Below, one piece after another: positions 19,087 through 28,792 of a stretch of 64,000 nt of DNA (position 1 is its first letter; each line of letters begins with the position of its first letter). A program made the translations under genes and the position numbers. Origin of the DNA: UBA1858 sp963976865 (lineage in GTDB: Bacteria > Pseudomonadota > Gammaproteobacteria > UBA4575); assembly GCA_963976865.1 (NCBI GenBank), contig CAXBLY010000003.1:62001-126000 (forward strand), read 5' to 3'. The notes below the pieces were generated by a model. It worked only from the letters and a program-made list of their open reading frames with translations, did no database searches and had not been told where the DNA came from.

Positions 19087-19346
19087 TTCGTTATGAATTC
19101 ATTTGATTTCAAGTCATGTGCCTAAGGTGGCGCCTGGAGATTGCTTTAATTGTAATGTGACTTATTGCATTATTTTGTTATACAAACTTAGTAGCTAAAG
19201 AATATTAATTAGATGGAATTATCTGTTTTATAATAATAATTTATTGGCAGCTTTATTCATCTGTTCATTGTTAAGTCATATAACACAAAAATAAAAATAA
19301 GTATTATAATGCTGCTATCAGTAAATCTTTCTGTGAGGTTAATGAT

Positions 19347-20042
19347 ATGGCGACATCTGTTCCAGAACTGCCCGAGCAATGGCAATCACTCGACCTGGTC
19401 AATATACTCTCAAAGCCTGCAGCCTTTGTGTCAATTAGTCAGTGTAATAGTCTCTATCGCGCTAAAGGCGTACAGGGCGATGAGAAACAGTGGGAAAGAG
19501 GTACCCTGGAAAACACTGTAAAAGTAGCCAAAGCCTGTCGGGAAGCAGGGATGAAATTTTTCTGGATTGGGTATGACGTTTTCAGAGAAGACTATCCCAT
19601 GACCGAATTAGATGAGGCCCAATATGGGTATTGGAGTAAAGCTTTTAAATCCAGCGAGATGACAAAAGAGGAAAAACAATGGGATGTCGATCTAGTTGAT
19701 GATTTAAGTGAACTCAAGCAGCCTGAAGACTCGGAGTTTTTAGAATTTGCTCATCAAAGCTCTTTCGTCGGCACTCCTTTAAAACTGATGCTGGAACGTG
19801 CAGGCATCAAAACAATTATTCTCTGCGGTATTCATCTTGACTGGTGCATAGAAGGCAATGCCAGGGCAGCTCGAGATGAGGGCTACATTCCGATTGTTGT
19901 TGGTGATGCCTGTTCGTGCAAAGACCAGGCTGATGATTTGTCTACGATGCAAAGGATAAACAATATTGTGTGTCCAGTCCTTTCTGCTGACAGAGTAGTG
20001 GGGCTAATTCGGAAAGGACTGTCTAAATCGCATGCTGCATAA
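19347..20042 (+). CDS. Isochorismatase-like cysteine hydrolase with altered catalytic residues
   Basis: The 231-residue protein has the alpha/beta core of the family, including TIILCGIHLDWCIEGNARAA with the nucleophile-position Cys and the following GYIPIVVGDACS. In canonical members the first strand ends in D-x-Q and a catalytic Lys lies before SAF. Here the equivalents read AAFVSISQCN and LEFAHQSSFVGT, so both Asp and Lys appear replaced. It may have lost hydrolase activity or use different chemistry. It stands alone between the phosphorelay genes and a convergent lipoprotein gene. Confidence 0.78.
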   Translation: MATSVPELPEQWQSLDLVNILSKPAAFVSISQCNSLYRAKGVQGDEKQWERGTLENTVKVAKACREAGMKFFWIGYDVFREDYPMTELDEAQYGYWSKAFKSSEMTKEEKQWDVDLVDDLSELKQPEDSEFLEFAHQSSFVGTPLKLMLERAGIKTIILCGIHLDWCIEGNARAARDEGYIPIVVGDACSCKDQADDLSTMQRINNIVCPVLSADRVVGLIRKGLSKSHAA

Positions 20043-20184
20043 GTTATTCGGTATGTTATTGTTATAGATAACTTCTTGGTGGTGTGTGACGTAGCAGGCA
20101 GATTCATTCTGCTGGACTGGAATGTATTCAGCAGAACTATCGCTTGATAATATTCTTTATATTGATCTACTAAAGCAACGAATA

Positions 20185-20239
20185 CAGAGTCAATGTTAAA
20201 AATGAGCTTTTTATAGCGACACTATTAACATTGACTCTG
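20185..20239. terminator. Inverted repeat between convergent genes
   Basis: A perfect 15-bp inverted repeat (CAGAGTCAATGTTAA and its complement) with a 25-nt loop lies between the convergent genes ending at 20042 and 20248. The position suits a bidirectional terminator. No strong T-run follows the right arm on the plus strand. Confidence 0.55.
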
Positions 20240-20247
20240 ATGATTCA

Positions 20248-20688
20248 TTATTTTTTACATTTATAATTGGCTTTGGCTTCCTGGCTGGACTCATTCTTGG
20301 AGCCGCTAAAGTCGTAATACAAGCCATTGCCTTCTGGGTCAATGACAAGAGTATAACTGTAGCTTCCATCAACTTTATTCCAGTCCCATCTATGGTTAAG
20401 GCCAGCTCTCTTGTAAGCAATAGCTTCACCAGTATCACCACCTTCATAGATAATAAAGCCACCCTTATTGTTCTCTTGATTATTAAAGCGGCCCACCTCG
20501 ACCAGTACCTTGGTGCTCAACAGGTTTTTGTAGCAGCGCCAGCTGGTATACTGATTCTCCTGGTATGCTTTTTTATCGATAGTGATTACCCTGGGGTTTT
20601 CCGGGTCTGATTTAACGGCTAAAGAATTGCACGAAGTCGTCATGGCAATAGAACTGAATAGCAATACTAGTAAAGTAAATGATTTCAT
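20248..20688 (-). CDS. Small hypothetical lipoprotein
   Basis: The 146-residue protein has a lipoprotein-type signal peptide (SSIAMTTSC, Cys20). The mature part contains TSWRCYKN early and ends in ANYKCKK, so two further Cys could form a disulfide. It also has several aromatic/Gly patches (DGSYSYTLVIDPEGNGLYYD) suggesting a small beta fold. I do not recognise the family; a lysozyme-inhibitor-like (MliC-type) fold is a guess only. It is monocistronic and convergent with the isochorismatase-like gene. Confidence 0.7.
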   Translation of the reverse strand: MKSFTLLVLLFSSIAMTTSCNSLAVKSDPENPRVITIDKKAYQENQYTSWRCYKNLLSTKVLVEVGRFNNQENNKGGFIIYEGGDTGEAIAYKRAGLNHRWDWNKVDGSYSYTLVIDPEGNGLYYDFSGSKNESSQEAKANYKCKK

Positions 20689-20913
20689 TGGAGTATTTTA
20701 AAGTGTTTAAACTGGTACATATTATACCAATATTCATATTGTCTTGCTAAATAATCATTAGGTCAGGATGATATGAAAAATGCCAATATTGATTGAATTA
20801 CAATAAAATAAGCTGTGTATTTAGTAATTGATGTTATATGATCTGGAAATTAATGTCTTGATGTTTTCTTTAACAAGTGCCTTGTATTTACAGTTAAACA
20901 TGACATCCCGATA

Positions 20914-21709
20914 TCATAAGTGATTCTCTTCATACACAAGCTCGGATAATACATTTTGATTGATTTGAATGATGCCACGTTTAGGCCGGTCAAGGTCGAT
21001 AATCATATAGACGATTAATGTAATTAAGAGTGAAACTAATGTAATAGGTGTAATTACACGGTTCCCGTTTAATCCGGCTGAATATCCCATGATTCCACCA
21101 GATGAAATGAAAGCAATGAACAGGATAATTAAAATTGCCTCTGGTACATTTAACTGAAGTAGAGCAGTTCGTTTGTTCTGACTGTCAATCAGGTCGTTGA
21201 GAGATTTTATAAATACACCACTTGTCACTGGTCGTGCATCGATATCGGTGGATAGTACTGCCAATCTCCATAATTCATTTTGCAGTTTGGCCGTCATGTC
21301 GTGATATTTTTTGCGTTCTTGCAGTTTTGTCAGATCCACTTTTCCAATATCTATACGCAATTCAATATAGTCTTGTAATAAATCTTCTATTTGCTGTCTA
21401 TATGGCTCTGGCAGTAATTGACTTCGAAGAACCGCGGTTCCAATTGCATTAGCTTCTTCAATGATGGCCAGGCTTCCTGTTATCAAATTGTTGCATGGAC
21501 ATGCTGAATGTGAAACCAAGCAGCAATGCAAGTAAGCCAAGTATGCTCGCCTGAATTGATCCTGTGAACTGTTTTACTTCTGTGTCTGTGAGTGATTAAA
21601 CAAATTGGCCCGCCCTGAAGCCAATCTCGTTAAAGATGATGATAGATATAAATAAACTTATTGTGATTGCTATACTGCTATATGTGTAAAGTAATTCATT
21701 GTCATTCAT
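20914..21709 (-). pseudogene. DUF4239-type membrane protein gene, inactivated
   Basis: Reading from ATG 21709 gives an N-terminal membrane segment ending in a TAA at 21596-21598. The same frame continues with TDTEVKQFTGSIQASILGLL and LLGFTFSMSMQQFDNRK, typical of DUF4239/bestrophin-like proteins. The frame then breaks at about 21471, where an extra base interrupts the transition from DNRK into AIIEEANAIGTAVLRSQLLP. The last ~190 residues, with three hydrophobic segments, continue open to 20914. One nonsense codon plus one indel points to real decay rather than a single read error. Confidence 0.85.
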
Positions 21710-21826
21710 ATTTTTTATTTTCTCGAATTAAAATGCTCATTTTAGATATGAGTAGTGCTGTAGTTTGATTTATTTTTCTAATTGTATGGATAGCTATGAC
21801 TTAAGCGACCTGTCCTTGTATATTAT

Positions 21827-23158
21827 CTAACCTTGCCCGGATCCAAGTATTTCTTCCTTGCTGCCACTTTCTTTTACGTCCACTTTCCCTTGACGTAATC
21901 TTATTGCCGTATCAATCGCTACTGCTAATCTTGAGTGATCCCATGCCGAATTAATTTTTAACACATTAGACATTAAGCTGATGAGGTATCGGGTGTTTTC
22001 ATTGTTATTCCATTCAACAATAGCGACAGAGTTCATGTAATTTTTAGCATTACCCATGTATTTTCCACATACATAGTTTTCTTCTGGTTTGCATTGATAT
22101 AAGGAACCACTTTTAAAGTAAACAGCAGCGTTATGAAGTTCTGGTGCATAGACATAGCGATAACGTCTTTTTGTCATATACAGGAATCGTTTCATTTCCA
22201 GGCTAGACCATTCATCTACAAGCCGGCCTTGTTCCATTCGGTAAATTATACGTGCAAGCTCACGTGGGGTAGCATATGAAACCAGGCCGGGAACTTTTTG
22301 TTTGCCGGTGCTCGTAAAAAAAGAGCCTTGTTGAATATTTTTTGTATTAATATTTGCTGCTTCAAGAGGCTGGTTGATAACTCGCTGTGATAATTCTGTT
22401 AATTCTTTTTTGGGTGTTGTGCTGAAGAAGTCATTCGCAGTTTGAAGCGAGACTGGGTAATCAGAAGAAAAATGTTCAAGTAACATGGCTTCTCGCCAGA
22501 CAACAGATGCCGCGGCATTCGCTGATGGGGATATCATGTGGTCTATCCATTCTGCTAATGAGAAAGTATCATTAGGTATGACTGTTGAAAAGCGATTGTT
22601 GGCGATAGATGGGTCAAATTTTGGCACTGTATGGCTGTCGCGAATTACCCAATTTTGCGCGAGCACCTGGGTACTTTTTAGAATCTCTTTTCTGTTGCTT
22701 ATATCCGGAAATCCTTTGGCTAAAGCATTAAAAAAACCACTCATGATTAGTAGTTTTCCTACGCTGCCAGCATTTTGTTTTATATCAGGTCTAACGCCTG
22801 CCCAAATAATATTGTCAGGGTCAGACATATCGATGACGACTGCGCCATACGAGGGATCACGCGATTTAAGTATAGAGTTTAAAGACAGTTTTAAATCCTG
22901 ATTTTCTGTCAGTTCATCGAAGTCAGTTAATTCGACAGTTTTACCCAGAGATAACTTAATATCATTGATGCTTAATAACGCACCTGGTGGTAATTTTGCT
23001 CCACGCTCACTTGCTTGGGAATTGGCGTAGCCTATTAATCTTTGTATGCCACTTTCAGTTACTCCATCAAGAGGGTAAGCATTCAATAAAGAAAAGCTAA
23101 CAGATAATAGAACGATGAATATCGTGGTAATTACTAAATTAACCTTTAGGAATTTCAT
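21827..23158 (-). CDS. Exported class-A-beta-lactamase-like serine hydrolase
   Basis: The 443-residue protein has an N-terminal signal/anchor (residues ~8-27). Serine acyl-enzyme motifs are visible: S132xxK135 in NAGSVGKLLIMS, S212-A-N214 in SPSANAAASVV, and K349-S-G in YFKSGSL. These match the SxxK, SxN and KTG/KSG boxes of class A beta-lactamases and D,D-peptidase-type enzymes, but the protein is longer than a typical beta-lactamase. It should act on a periplasmic amide or ester, possibly peptidoglycan or a modified polymer. It lies 29 bp downstream of the exported dikinase-like gene and is probably co-transcribed with it. A paralogous hydrolase lies on the opposite arm at 27709. Confidence 0.85.
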   Translation of the reverse strand: MKFLKVNLVITTIFIVLLSVSFSLLNAYPLDGVTESGIQRLIGYANSQASERGAKLPPGALLSINDIKLSLGKTVELTDFDELTENQDLKLSLNSILKSRDPSYGAVVIDMSDPDNIIWAGVRPDIKQNAGSVGKLLIMSGFFNALAKGFPDISNRKEILKSTQVLAQNWVIRDSHTVPKFDPSIANNRFSTVIPNDTFSLAEWIDHMISPSANAAASVVWREAMLLEHFSSDYPVSLQTANDFFSTTPKKELTELSQRVINQPLEAANINTKNIQQGSFFTSTGKQKVPGLVSYATPRELARIIYRMEQGRLVDEWSSLEMKRFLYMTKRRYRYVYAPELHNAAVYFKSGSLYQCKPEENYVCGKYMGNAKNYMNSVAIVEWNNNENTRYLISLMSNVLKINSAWDHSRLAVAIDTAIRLRQGKVDVKESGSKEEILGSGQG

Positions 23159-23187
23159 TGCATAGTGTCTGTATTTATATTAATTTT

Positions 23188-26106
23188 TTAATTTTGAATT
23201 ATAGCATCAGTCAGTTTTACAGAATTATCAGGTGTTGTCGTAATATCAGACATCTTTTTCAACAACCTGTCCGCTAGTAAACTTCCTCGTTCTACAAGTG
23301 GTCGTATCTGGAATAAAGTTAATTCGTTATCGATAAAGCCAAATTCTATATCCCAGGGTAATGCGTTACCCTCAGAATCTTTTATGGCTGGATATTTTTC
23401 TGCAACATCAAGGGTAAGCTGGCGTAAAGTCTCAATTTCATTCTCCTGCAGTACCTTGCCTGCATTGGCAGCTTTCCAGGTTATTCCATTGTCTTTTGAC
23501 AGCTCTCTCTGATAAGGGGCTTTTGCCTCTGAAACAAGTTGAACTGTGCCATCTTTTAACGCGACTAGAGTTTCTGCCGCTTCGCCAGATACCGCACCTC
23601 CAATTCCCCATGCGGTAGATACTGTGAAGCCTTCCTCTCGACTGTATAGATTGCGAGTGATGAGCACACCGGACTTTTCAGCAGCAACACTCTTCATTAA
23701 TAAAACGGAAGCATACACTTCTTCAGGTTGTTCTAGTAGATTAGAGCGCCAGGCGATAGCACGAGGACTTAATACAGATGCCCACACTTTTGGTATAGAA
23801 TCAATTTGGTTCTTTTTACCACGTAGGTTAGGTAATGTCAGTGATAATCCCGCACCTGTAAACCCTGGCAAATCCTCGACATTTGTATCAGAGCGTATAA
23901 ATAGACCGTAACCATTCTCTTTACCAAACAACTGCTTCATAAGCGGCTCTAGCAACTCTAGTGTCTCTGTGCTGAGCTGAATTCGTTCAATATCCATACG
24001 AAGCTCATCAATACCTGAAGTAAATTCATTTTCGGTAATCTGATTAGCTCTAAAGTTTGTATACAGGGCTTTCAATCTTGATTTAAATTCAATACCAGTA
24101 GTATTGACATGGTTGGAAAATACTCCAAAAGGCAATGCAATTGCAGGAGCAACTTTCCCTGGAAAAAGACGATTCAATTCACCTAAGTTAGCAGCTTTTG
24201 GCCCAACCAGTCTTCCTGATAGGCCTTTATGTAAGTTATCTATAGTGAGTGGCTTGCTGACGGATAAATCGGGTATTGGAACGTCTAATCGGGTAGATTT
24301 CTGAGTGTTGAAATAGTTATCTACCAGTTTTTTGTCTGATTTTCTAAGATTGTCTATTAATTCAATCATGACCGACCCGTCAGAGCCGACAACATAAATA
24401 ATTTCTTTGCCAAGATGCGGTTTGAATTCTGATAATAATGAATCAGAAACACTAATATTAGGTATCCCAAAATTCCGTGCCAGTAATTGTACATGTGAGA
24501 GTAAATTTCCTTCTCCCAGTGTGATTACACCAGATACTGGAGGCAAATCAGTTACAGAGTAGGGTAGTAAAACTATGTCTGTACGTAAAAGTGGCAAGTC
24601 TGTATGTGACTGGGTTTCATCAATAGCTATTAATCTGCCTTTGGCAACACCGGGATTTAATCCTAAAATTGTGCCGGATGGTTTGCCCATTATGCTTCTT
24701 TTAACTCCAAGGCTAGTTTGAGCATCTAATGTTAACTGCCTTGCTACATTGGCATAGGGGAGTAAAAGTGAACTACGAATAATATCGTCTAGGAACTTGC
24801 TTGCCCGTGCATCAATAGCTGCGTATCGACTTATTGCTTCAGCAAATGTATGGCGTACAGTTCCAACTGCCCAGTTATTCACCTGGCTTAAGGATTGGGT
24901 TAAAAAGAAATAATCACCAGCGTTTATAGATTCTTTGGTTAAATAATAATTAATTGTAGAGGCTGTTATTTGATACTCATTCTCAGAGACAAAGCCTGAT
25001 GCTGAAGCTGCTCGCAGTAGTGAAAGCGATAAGTTAAGTATGTCGTTACGTGTTAGTTGATTGTCGCGAACTAAATTCATGGCTAACAGGCGAATTTCTT
25101 CTTCAATATCCGGATATATATCAAATAATAACAGTCTCAGGCTCGTGTTTAGTTCACTCAAGATTGATCTTTTGAATTCGTATAAGGTCTGGCTTAGATG
25201 ATCCAGCCTCACTATAGAAGTCTGTTGAGTATCTATTAGTATGTTTTCACCTAAGTGTTCTAGCTGTGAATGCTTTTGTAATTCCAGAAATGCTGATCTA
25301 AGTCTTTGCTGTCTTCCTGCGGGACTATAAAGCAGGTTTAGATTCGCTATTAGTGAGTTCACGCTTGAGATTAATGAGGTATCAGTTTTATCTATTTGCC
25401 TTGTTGCCAGCCATTCATTTAGTCGTGAAATGCTTGAAAAGGATGGGTTAGTATGAATTTCTACACGCAGGTTTTGAAAGCTGCCATCCTTTTCAGCTAT
25501 CTCTTGGGAAATACGTCGAATTGACCTGGTAAGATCCACTTTATAATTATGCGGGATCGTTTTGATAACCTCTTTGGTTAACAAATAATTGTTTTTAATC
25601 CACTCACTGTTTTCTAATAATTGCAGTAATAGTACATTGCCGGTTGCTTCCTCGTCTTCGAGTTGAATCCTGCCTCGATAGTGTTTAGCACGCCGTAACA
25701 CCCATCCGTTATCAATATCTGTTAAGTATCGTTCTAATGGGAGTTCCCTTAATCGTTGCTGACGGTTATCTAGATCCCATAACTCATCCCAGGTCATCGC
25801 AGTAAATATTGTTCCAACATTCCAGCCAAGTTGTGATAAACGCTCACGCTGTGACGAATACTGTGCATGTTGATGTCCACCACCATGCGCCTTACATGCG
25901 TACTGTTTTGGGGGTAATACTACGCCGTCATTACAAAACCAGCGAATCTGGCGATAAGGACCACGCTCACTATTGATCATTTCTTTGATAATCATCCTGG
26001 CTTCTGCAATAACTTCTTCGCCAGGAGGCGTCAGTTGAGACGCGGCATTTGCGATATAAAATAGATAGCAGAAAGCTATAGAAATAAAGGGAAGTGCGTG
26101 TTTCAA
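23188..26106 (-). CDS. Exported PPDK/glucan-dikinase-like protein (phospho-His + ATP-grasp)
   Basis: The 972-residue protein starts with a signal peptide (~1-22, cut near ANAAS). The N-terminal half has a Cys/His motif (C58...C71KAHGGGHQHAQ) and long helices of unknown family. Residues ~480-590 form the swivelling PEP-utiliser domain with the phosphorylatable His538 in NLLSHVQLLARNFGIPNI. Residues ~630-960 form the PPDK_N-type ATP-grasp with VGPKAANLGELNR, IRSDTNVEDLPGFTGAGLS, STAWGIGGAVSGEA and PWDIEFGF...LFQIRPL. The order His domain then ATP-grasp at the C-terminus matches plant-type glucan water dikinases rather than PEP synthase. The residues look intact, yet the protein is predicted to be exported, where ATP is normally absent. 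The divergent ATP/ADP-carrier-like gene may explain this. Confidence 0.88.
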   Translation of the reverse strand: MKHALPFISIAFCYLFYIANAASQLTPPGEEVIAEARMIIKEMINSERGPYRQIRWFCNDGVVLPPKQYACKAHGGGHQHAQYSSQRERLSQLGWNVGTIFTAMTWDELWDLDNRQQRLRELPLERYLTDIDNGWVLRRAKHYRGRIQLEDEEATGNVLLLQLLENSEWIKNNYLLTKEVIKTIPHNYKVDLTRSIRRISQEIAEKDGSFQNLRVEIHTNPSFSSISRLNEWLATRQIDKTDTSLISSVNSLIANLNLLYSPAGRQQRLRSAFLELQKHSQLEHLGENILIDTQQTSIVRLDHLSQTLYEFKRSILSELNTSLRLLLFDIYPDIEEEIRLLAMNLVRDNQLTRNDILNLSLSLLRAASASGFVSENEYQITASTINYYLTKESINAGDYFFLTQSLSQVNNWAVGTVRHTFAEAISRYAAIDARASKFLDDIIRSSLLLPYANVARQLTLDAQTSLGVKRSIMGKPSGTILGLNPGVAKGRLIAIDETQSHTDLPLLRTDIVLLPYSVTDLPPVSGVITLGEGNLLSHVQLLARNFGIPNISVSDSLLSEFKPHLGKEIIYVVGSDGSVMIELIDNLRKSDKKLVDNYFNTQKSTRLDVPIPDLSVSKPLTIDNLHKGLSGRLVGPKAANLGELNRLFPGKVAPAIALPFGVFSNHVNTTGIEFKSRLKALYTNFRANQITENEFTSGIDELRMDIERIQLSTETLELLEPLMKQLFGKENGYGLFIRSDTNVEDLPGFTGAGLSLTLPNLRGKKNQIDSIPKVWASVLSPRAIAWRSNLLEQPEEVYASVLLMKSVAAEKSGVLITRNLYSREEGFTVSTAWGIGGAVSGEAAETLVALKDGTVQLVSEAKAPYQRELSKDNGITWKAANAGKVLQENEIETLRQLTLDVAEKYPAIKDSEGNALPWDIEFGFIDNELTLFQIRPLVERGSLLADRLLKKMSDITTTPDNSVKLTDAIIQN

Positions 26107-26278
26107 ATGTAAATCGCCATAATATTAAGTGTATATATAACTGAGGTAAATGAGTGTAGTATCTATTATATAGGAATCTATTACATGATTCAGTTGAACA
26201 ATGATGTCAAGCTATCATTAGTTGCACTATAGCCCAATTACTATTGCCTACTACCATAAAGACTCACTTTATACATGT

Positions 26279-27685
26279 ATGAACGAAAATATTCGTGATA
26301 ACACTTCTGGCTTGTCTTTGCTTGAAAAATTTCTGCGTATATTTGCACGTGTACGTAAAGAAGAGGGTGTGACCAGTCTTCTATTGTTGATGAACATATT
26401 CCTGATTTTAATGGCTTATTACTTTATTAAGCCAGTCAGGGAAGGGTGGCTTTCAATATCAATAATTCAGGGCCTAACCAAGTTGGAAGTAAAAGCTTAC
26501 TCGGCTTTTGTTCAAAGCCTGGTATTGGTTATAATTGTACTCCCTATTTATGCAAAGCTGGCTTCAATATGGACGAGGATAAAACTAATTACACTAGTGG
26601 GCGCTTTTTTTTGTGTAGTGTTATTTATGTTTTGGTTATTTCAACCTGATTATATCTTCCGTCATATTCCGTATTTGGGGATTTTCTTTTATTTATTTGT
26701 GGGCATCTTTGGGGTAACTTTAGTTGCTCAATTCTGGTCTTTTGCCTCAGATATATTTGGTAACGACAGAGGACGTAGGTTATTCCCATTAGTTGCAGTA
26801 GGTGCAGCAGCAGGTGGGGCTATGGGGTCCTGGATTGGGGAGCGTCTAATAGCGAATAATAATTTTGAACCATTTGATTTAATGTTGTTCGCTATCGTGC
26901 CTTTGGTATCAACGATCATTTTAGCGCGTTGGACTGACCGTAGGGGAGCATATGGGCATCCATCAGAATATACAAAAAAACGCTGGCGGCAACCTGCTAC
27001 CCCAAAATATGAAGGTGCTTTTAAGTTATTGCTGAAATATCGCTATCTAAGTGCGATGGCAATTATGGTGTTGTTGTTTAACTGGGTAGTTGCCAGCGGA
27101 GATAATATATTGTTTGGTTTGGTACAGCAGTCGCTAGATGAGCAGTTAATAGCTCAGGGCATAAATGCCGATAACTATTCGAAACAGTTAAAAAGCGCGA
27201 CGACCGCCTTTTATGGGTCTTTATATTTTTGGGTCAATATTATTGGTTTATTGTTGCAGGCGTTTGTTGTATCTAGATTACTTAAGTTCGGAGGGTTTGG
27301 TTCATTGATGTTGGCGACTCCTTTAATTTCACTTCTAGCTTATATTTCGATGGCAGTTGCTCCTGTATTAGGTGTCATAAAAGCGATGAAAGTGGCTGAA
27401 AACTCTAGTAATTATTCTATAAATAATACTGCAAGGCACATGTTATGGTTGCCAACATCGAAATCAATGCTGTACCAGGCAAAGCCTACTGTCGACACGC
27501 TTTTTGTCCGGATTGGTGATGGATTCGCAGCCTTAACGGTACTATTGGGAACTCGTTTGTGGAATTTAGAACTAAATACTTTTTTGATAATCAATATAGT
27601 GCTGACTCTATTCTGGTTAGCTATCGCATATTTTCTAGTGCAAGAGCATAAGCGATGGAATGAGAATATAGAGGTAAAAATATAA
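26279..27685 (+). CDS. ATP/ADP-carrier-like (NTP/NDP exchange) major facilitator
   Basis: This 468-residue protein has about 12 hydrophobic helices. It begins with KEEGVTSLLLLMNIFLILMA, then YYFIKPVREG. It contains LVAQFWSFASDIFGNDRGRR followed by a Gly/Ala-rich helix, and NNTARHMLWLPTSKSM then QAKPTVDTLFVRIGDG. These positions match the TLC/AAA nucleotide-translocase family known from Chlamydia, Rickettsia and plastids and also present in free-living bacteria. Substrate is inferred: nucleotide exchange across the inner membrane. It is divergent from the exported dikinase (172 bp between starts) and 23 bp upstream of a serine hydrolase. ATG 26279 is chosen over an upstream TTG; the ribosome site is weak. 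Confidence 0.8.
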   Translation: MNENIRDNTSGLSLLEKFLRIFARVRKEEGVTSLLLLMNIFLILMAYYFIKPVREGWLSISIIQGLTKLEVKAYSAFVQSLVLVIIVLPIYAKLASIWTRIKLITLVGAFFCVVLFMFWLFQPDYIFRHIPYLGIFFYLFVGIFGVTLVAQFWSFASDIFGNDRGRRLFPLVAVGAAAGGAMGSWIGERLIANNNFEPFDLMLFAIVPLVSTIILARWTDRRGAYGHPSEYTKKRWRQPATPKYEGAFKLLLKYRYLSAMAIMVLLFNWVVASGDNILFGLVQQSLDEQLIAQGINADNYSKQLKSATTAFYGSLYFWVNIIGLLLQAFVVSRLLKFGGFGSLMLATPLISLLAYISMAVAPVLGVIKAMKVAENSSNYSINNTARHMLWLPTSKSMLYQAKPTVDTLFVRIGDGFAALTVLLGTRLWNLELNTFLIINIVLTLFWLAIAYFLVQEHKRWNENIEVKI

Positions 27686-27708
27686 AAGTACAATTGGAGT
27701 AAAAAATA

Positions 27709-28587
27709 GTGAAAAAGTTGCTGCTTGGTGCATTAGTATTATTTGTGGTGGTTAGCAATATATCAGCTCAGGAGGACCAGGACTGGAGGCCGTTATATAA
27801 ATTAGTTGATTCATCTCTACAGACAAAACTGGATGCAGAGTTCAAAAAAATACCACAGTTACGAAAGTTAATTGTTCAGAAAAAACTGGCAATAGGAGTG
27901 GTAGATATGAATGGAGAAATGCCTAAATTCGCACGAATTAATGGCAATAAAATGATGTACGCGGCTAGTCTGCCTAAAATTGCAATATTGTTAGCTGCCT
28001 ATCAATCTTTCGAGGATGGCAGTCTAGAAGAAACAGAAGAAATACACAGTGATCTGGTCAATATGATAAGGACCTCTGATAATCATGCGGCAACAAAAAT
28101 TATAGATAAAGTGGGATTTAAAAAAATTTCATCAGTTTTGAAAGATCCAAGATACGAGCTATATGACGAAAGCCGAGGTGGAGGATTATGGGTAGGAAAA
28201 CGTTATGCAAAGCAAGGTAAACGCTATCCTGACCCAATCAATAGTATTTCCCATGGTGCTACAGTGACACAAATCTGCAGGTTTTATTACTTGCTGGCAA
28301 ATCATAAATTGATTAATTATGAGCGCTCTGAGCAGATGTTAAATGATTTATCGAATCCAGCCCTTAATCATAAATTTGTTGCATCATTATCGAAATTAGC
28401 GCCCAAAGCTGACTTGTTTAGAAAATCAGGAACCTGGAAACAGTGGCACTCTGACTCTGTTCTGGTTAGAAGTGTTGATTGGAGAAACTATATCCTGACG
28501 GCAATGGTAGAAAGCGAGGATGGTAGTAAAATCATTGAAAGAGTTGTTCCAATTGTGGAGAAGGTGCTACGTGCTGAAGAAAGTTGA
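27709..28587 (+). CDS. Exported class-A-beta-lactamase-like serine hydrolase (second copy)
   Basis: The 292-residue protein starts with GTG behind TTGGAGT. A signal peptide ends at NISAQ. The motifs are S87LPK90 (YAASLPKIAIL), S123DN125 (IRTSDNHAAT) and K239SGT (LFRKSGTWKQWHS), the full class A set. The Glu166 general base is not evident. It is typical of the exported serine hydrolases sometimes annotated as beta-lactamase-related. It lies 23 bp after the carrier gene, clearly one operon. Together with the copy at 21827 it gives each arm of the divergent locus one hydrolase. Confidence 0.88.
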   Translation: MKKLLLGALVLFVVVSNISAQEDQDWRPLYKLVDSSLQTKLDAEFKKIPQLRKLIVQKKLAIGVVDMNGEMPKFARINGNKMMYAASLPKIAILLAAYQSFEDGSLEETEEIHSDLVNMIRTSDNHAATKIIDKVGFKKISSVLKDPRYELYDESRGGGLWVGKRYAKQGKRYPDPINSISHGATVTQICRFYYLLANHKLINYERSEQMLNDLSNPALNHKFVASLSKLAPKADLFRKSGTWKQWHSDSVLVRSVDWRNYILTAMVESEDGSKIIERVVPIVEKVLRAEES

Positions 28588-28792
28588 TCTGCTTTCTGCG
28601 GTGTAATGTGCCAGGACTGCACAGTAGTAGCAGACAAGATACGCAGACCGTACCTTAATGATTAAGACATAACACTATGAGATTTATAGTATAGGCATAA
28701 TAAAATCATCACAACATATTAGAACAAGAGTAATAAGTGTCTATGCAAGTAGTCACTATAGACAGTAAGATCTGAATAAATGAGTTATGGCA

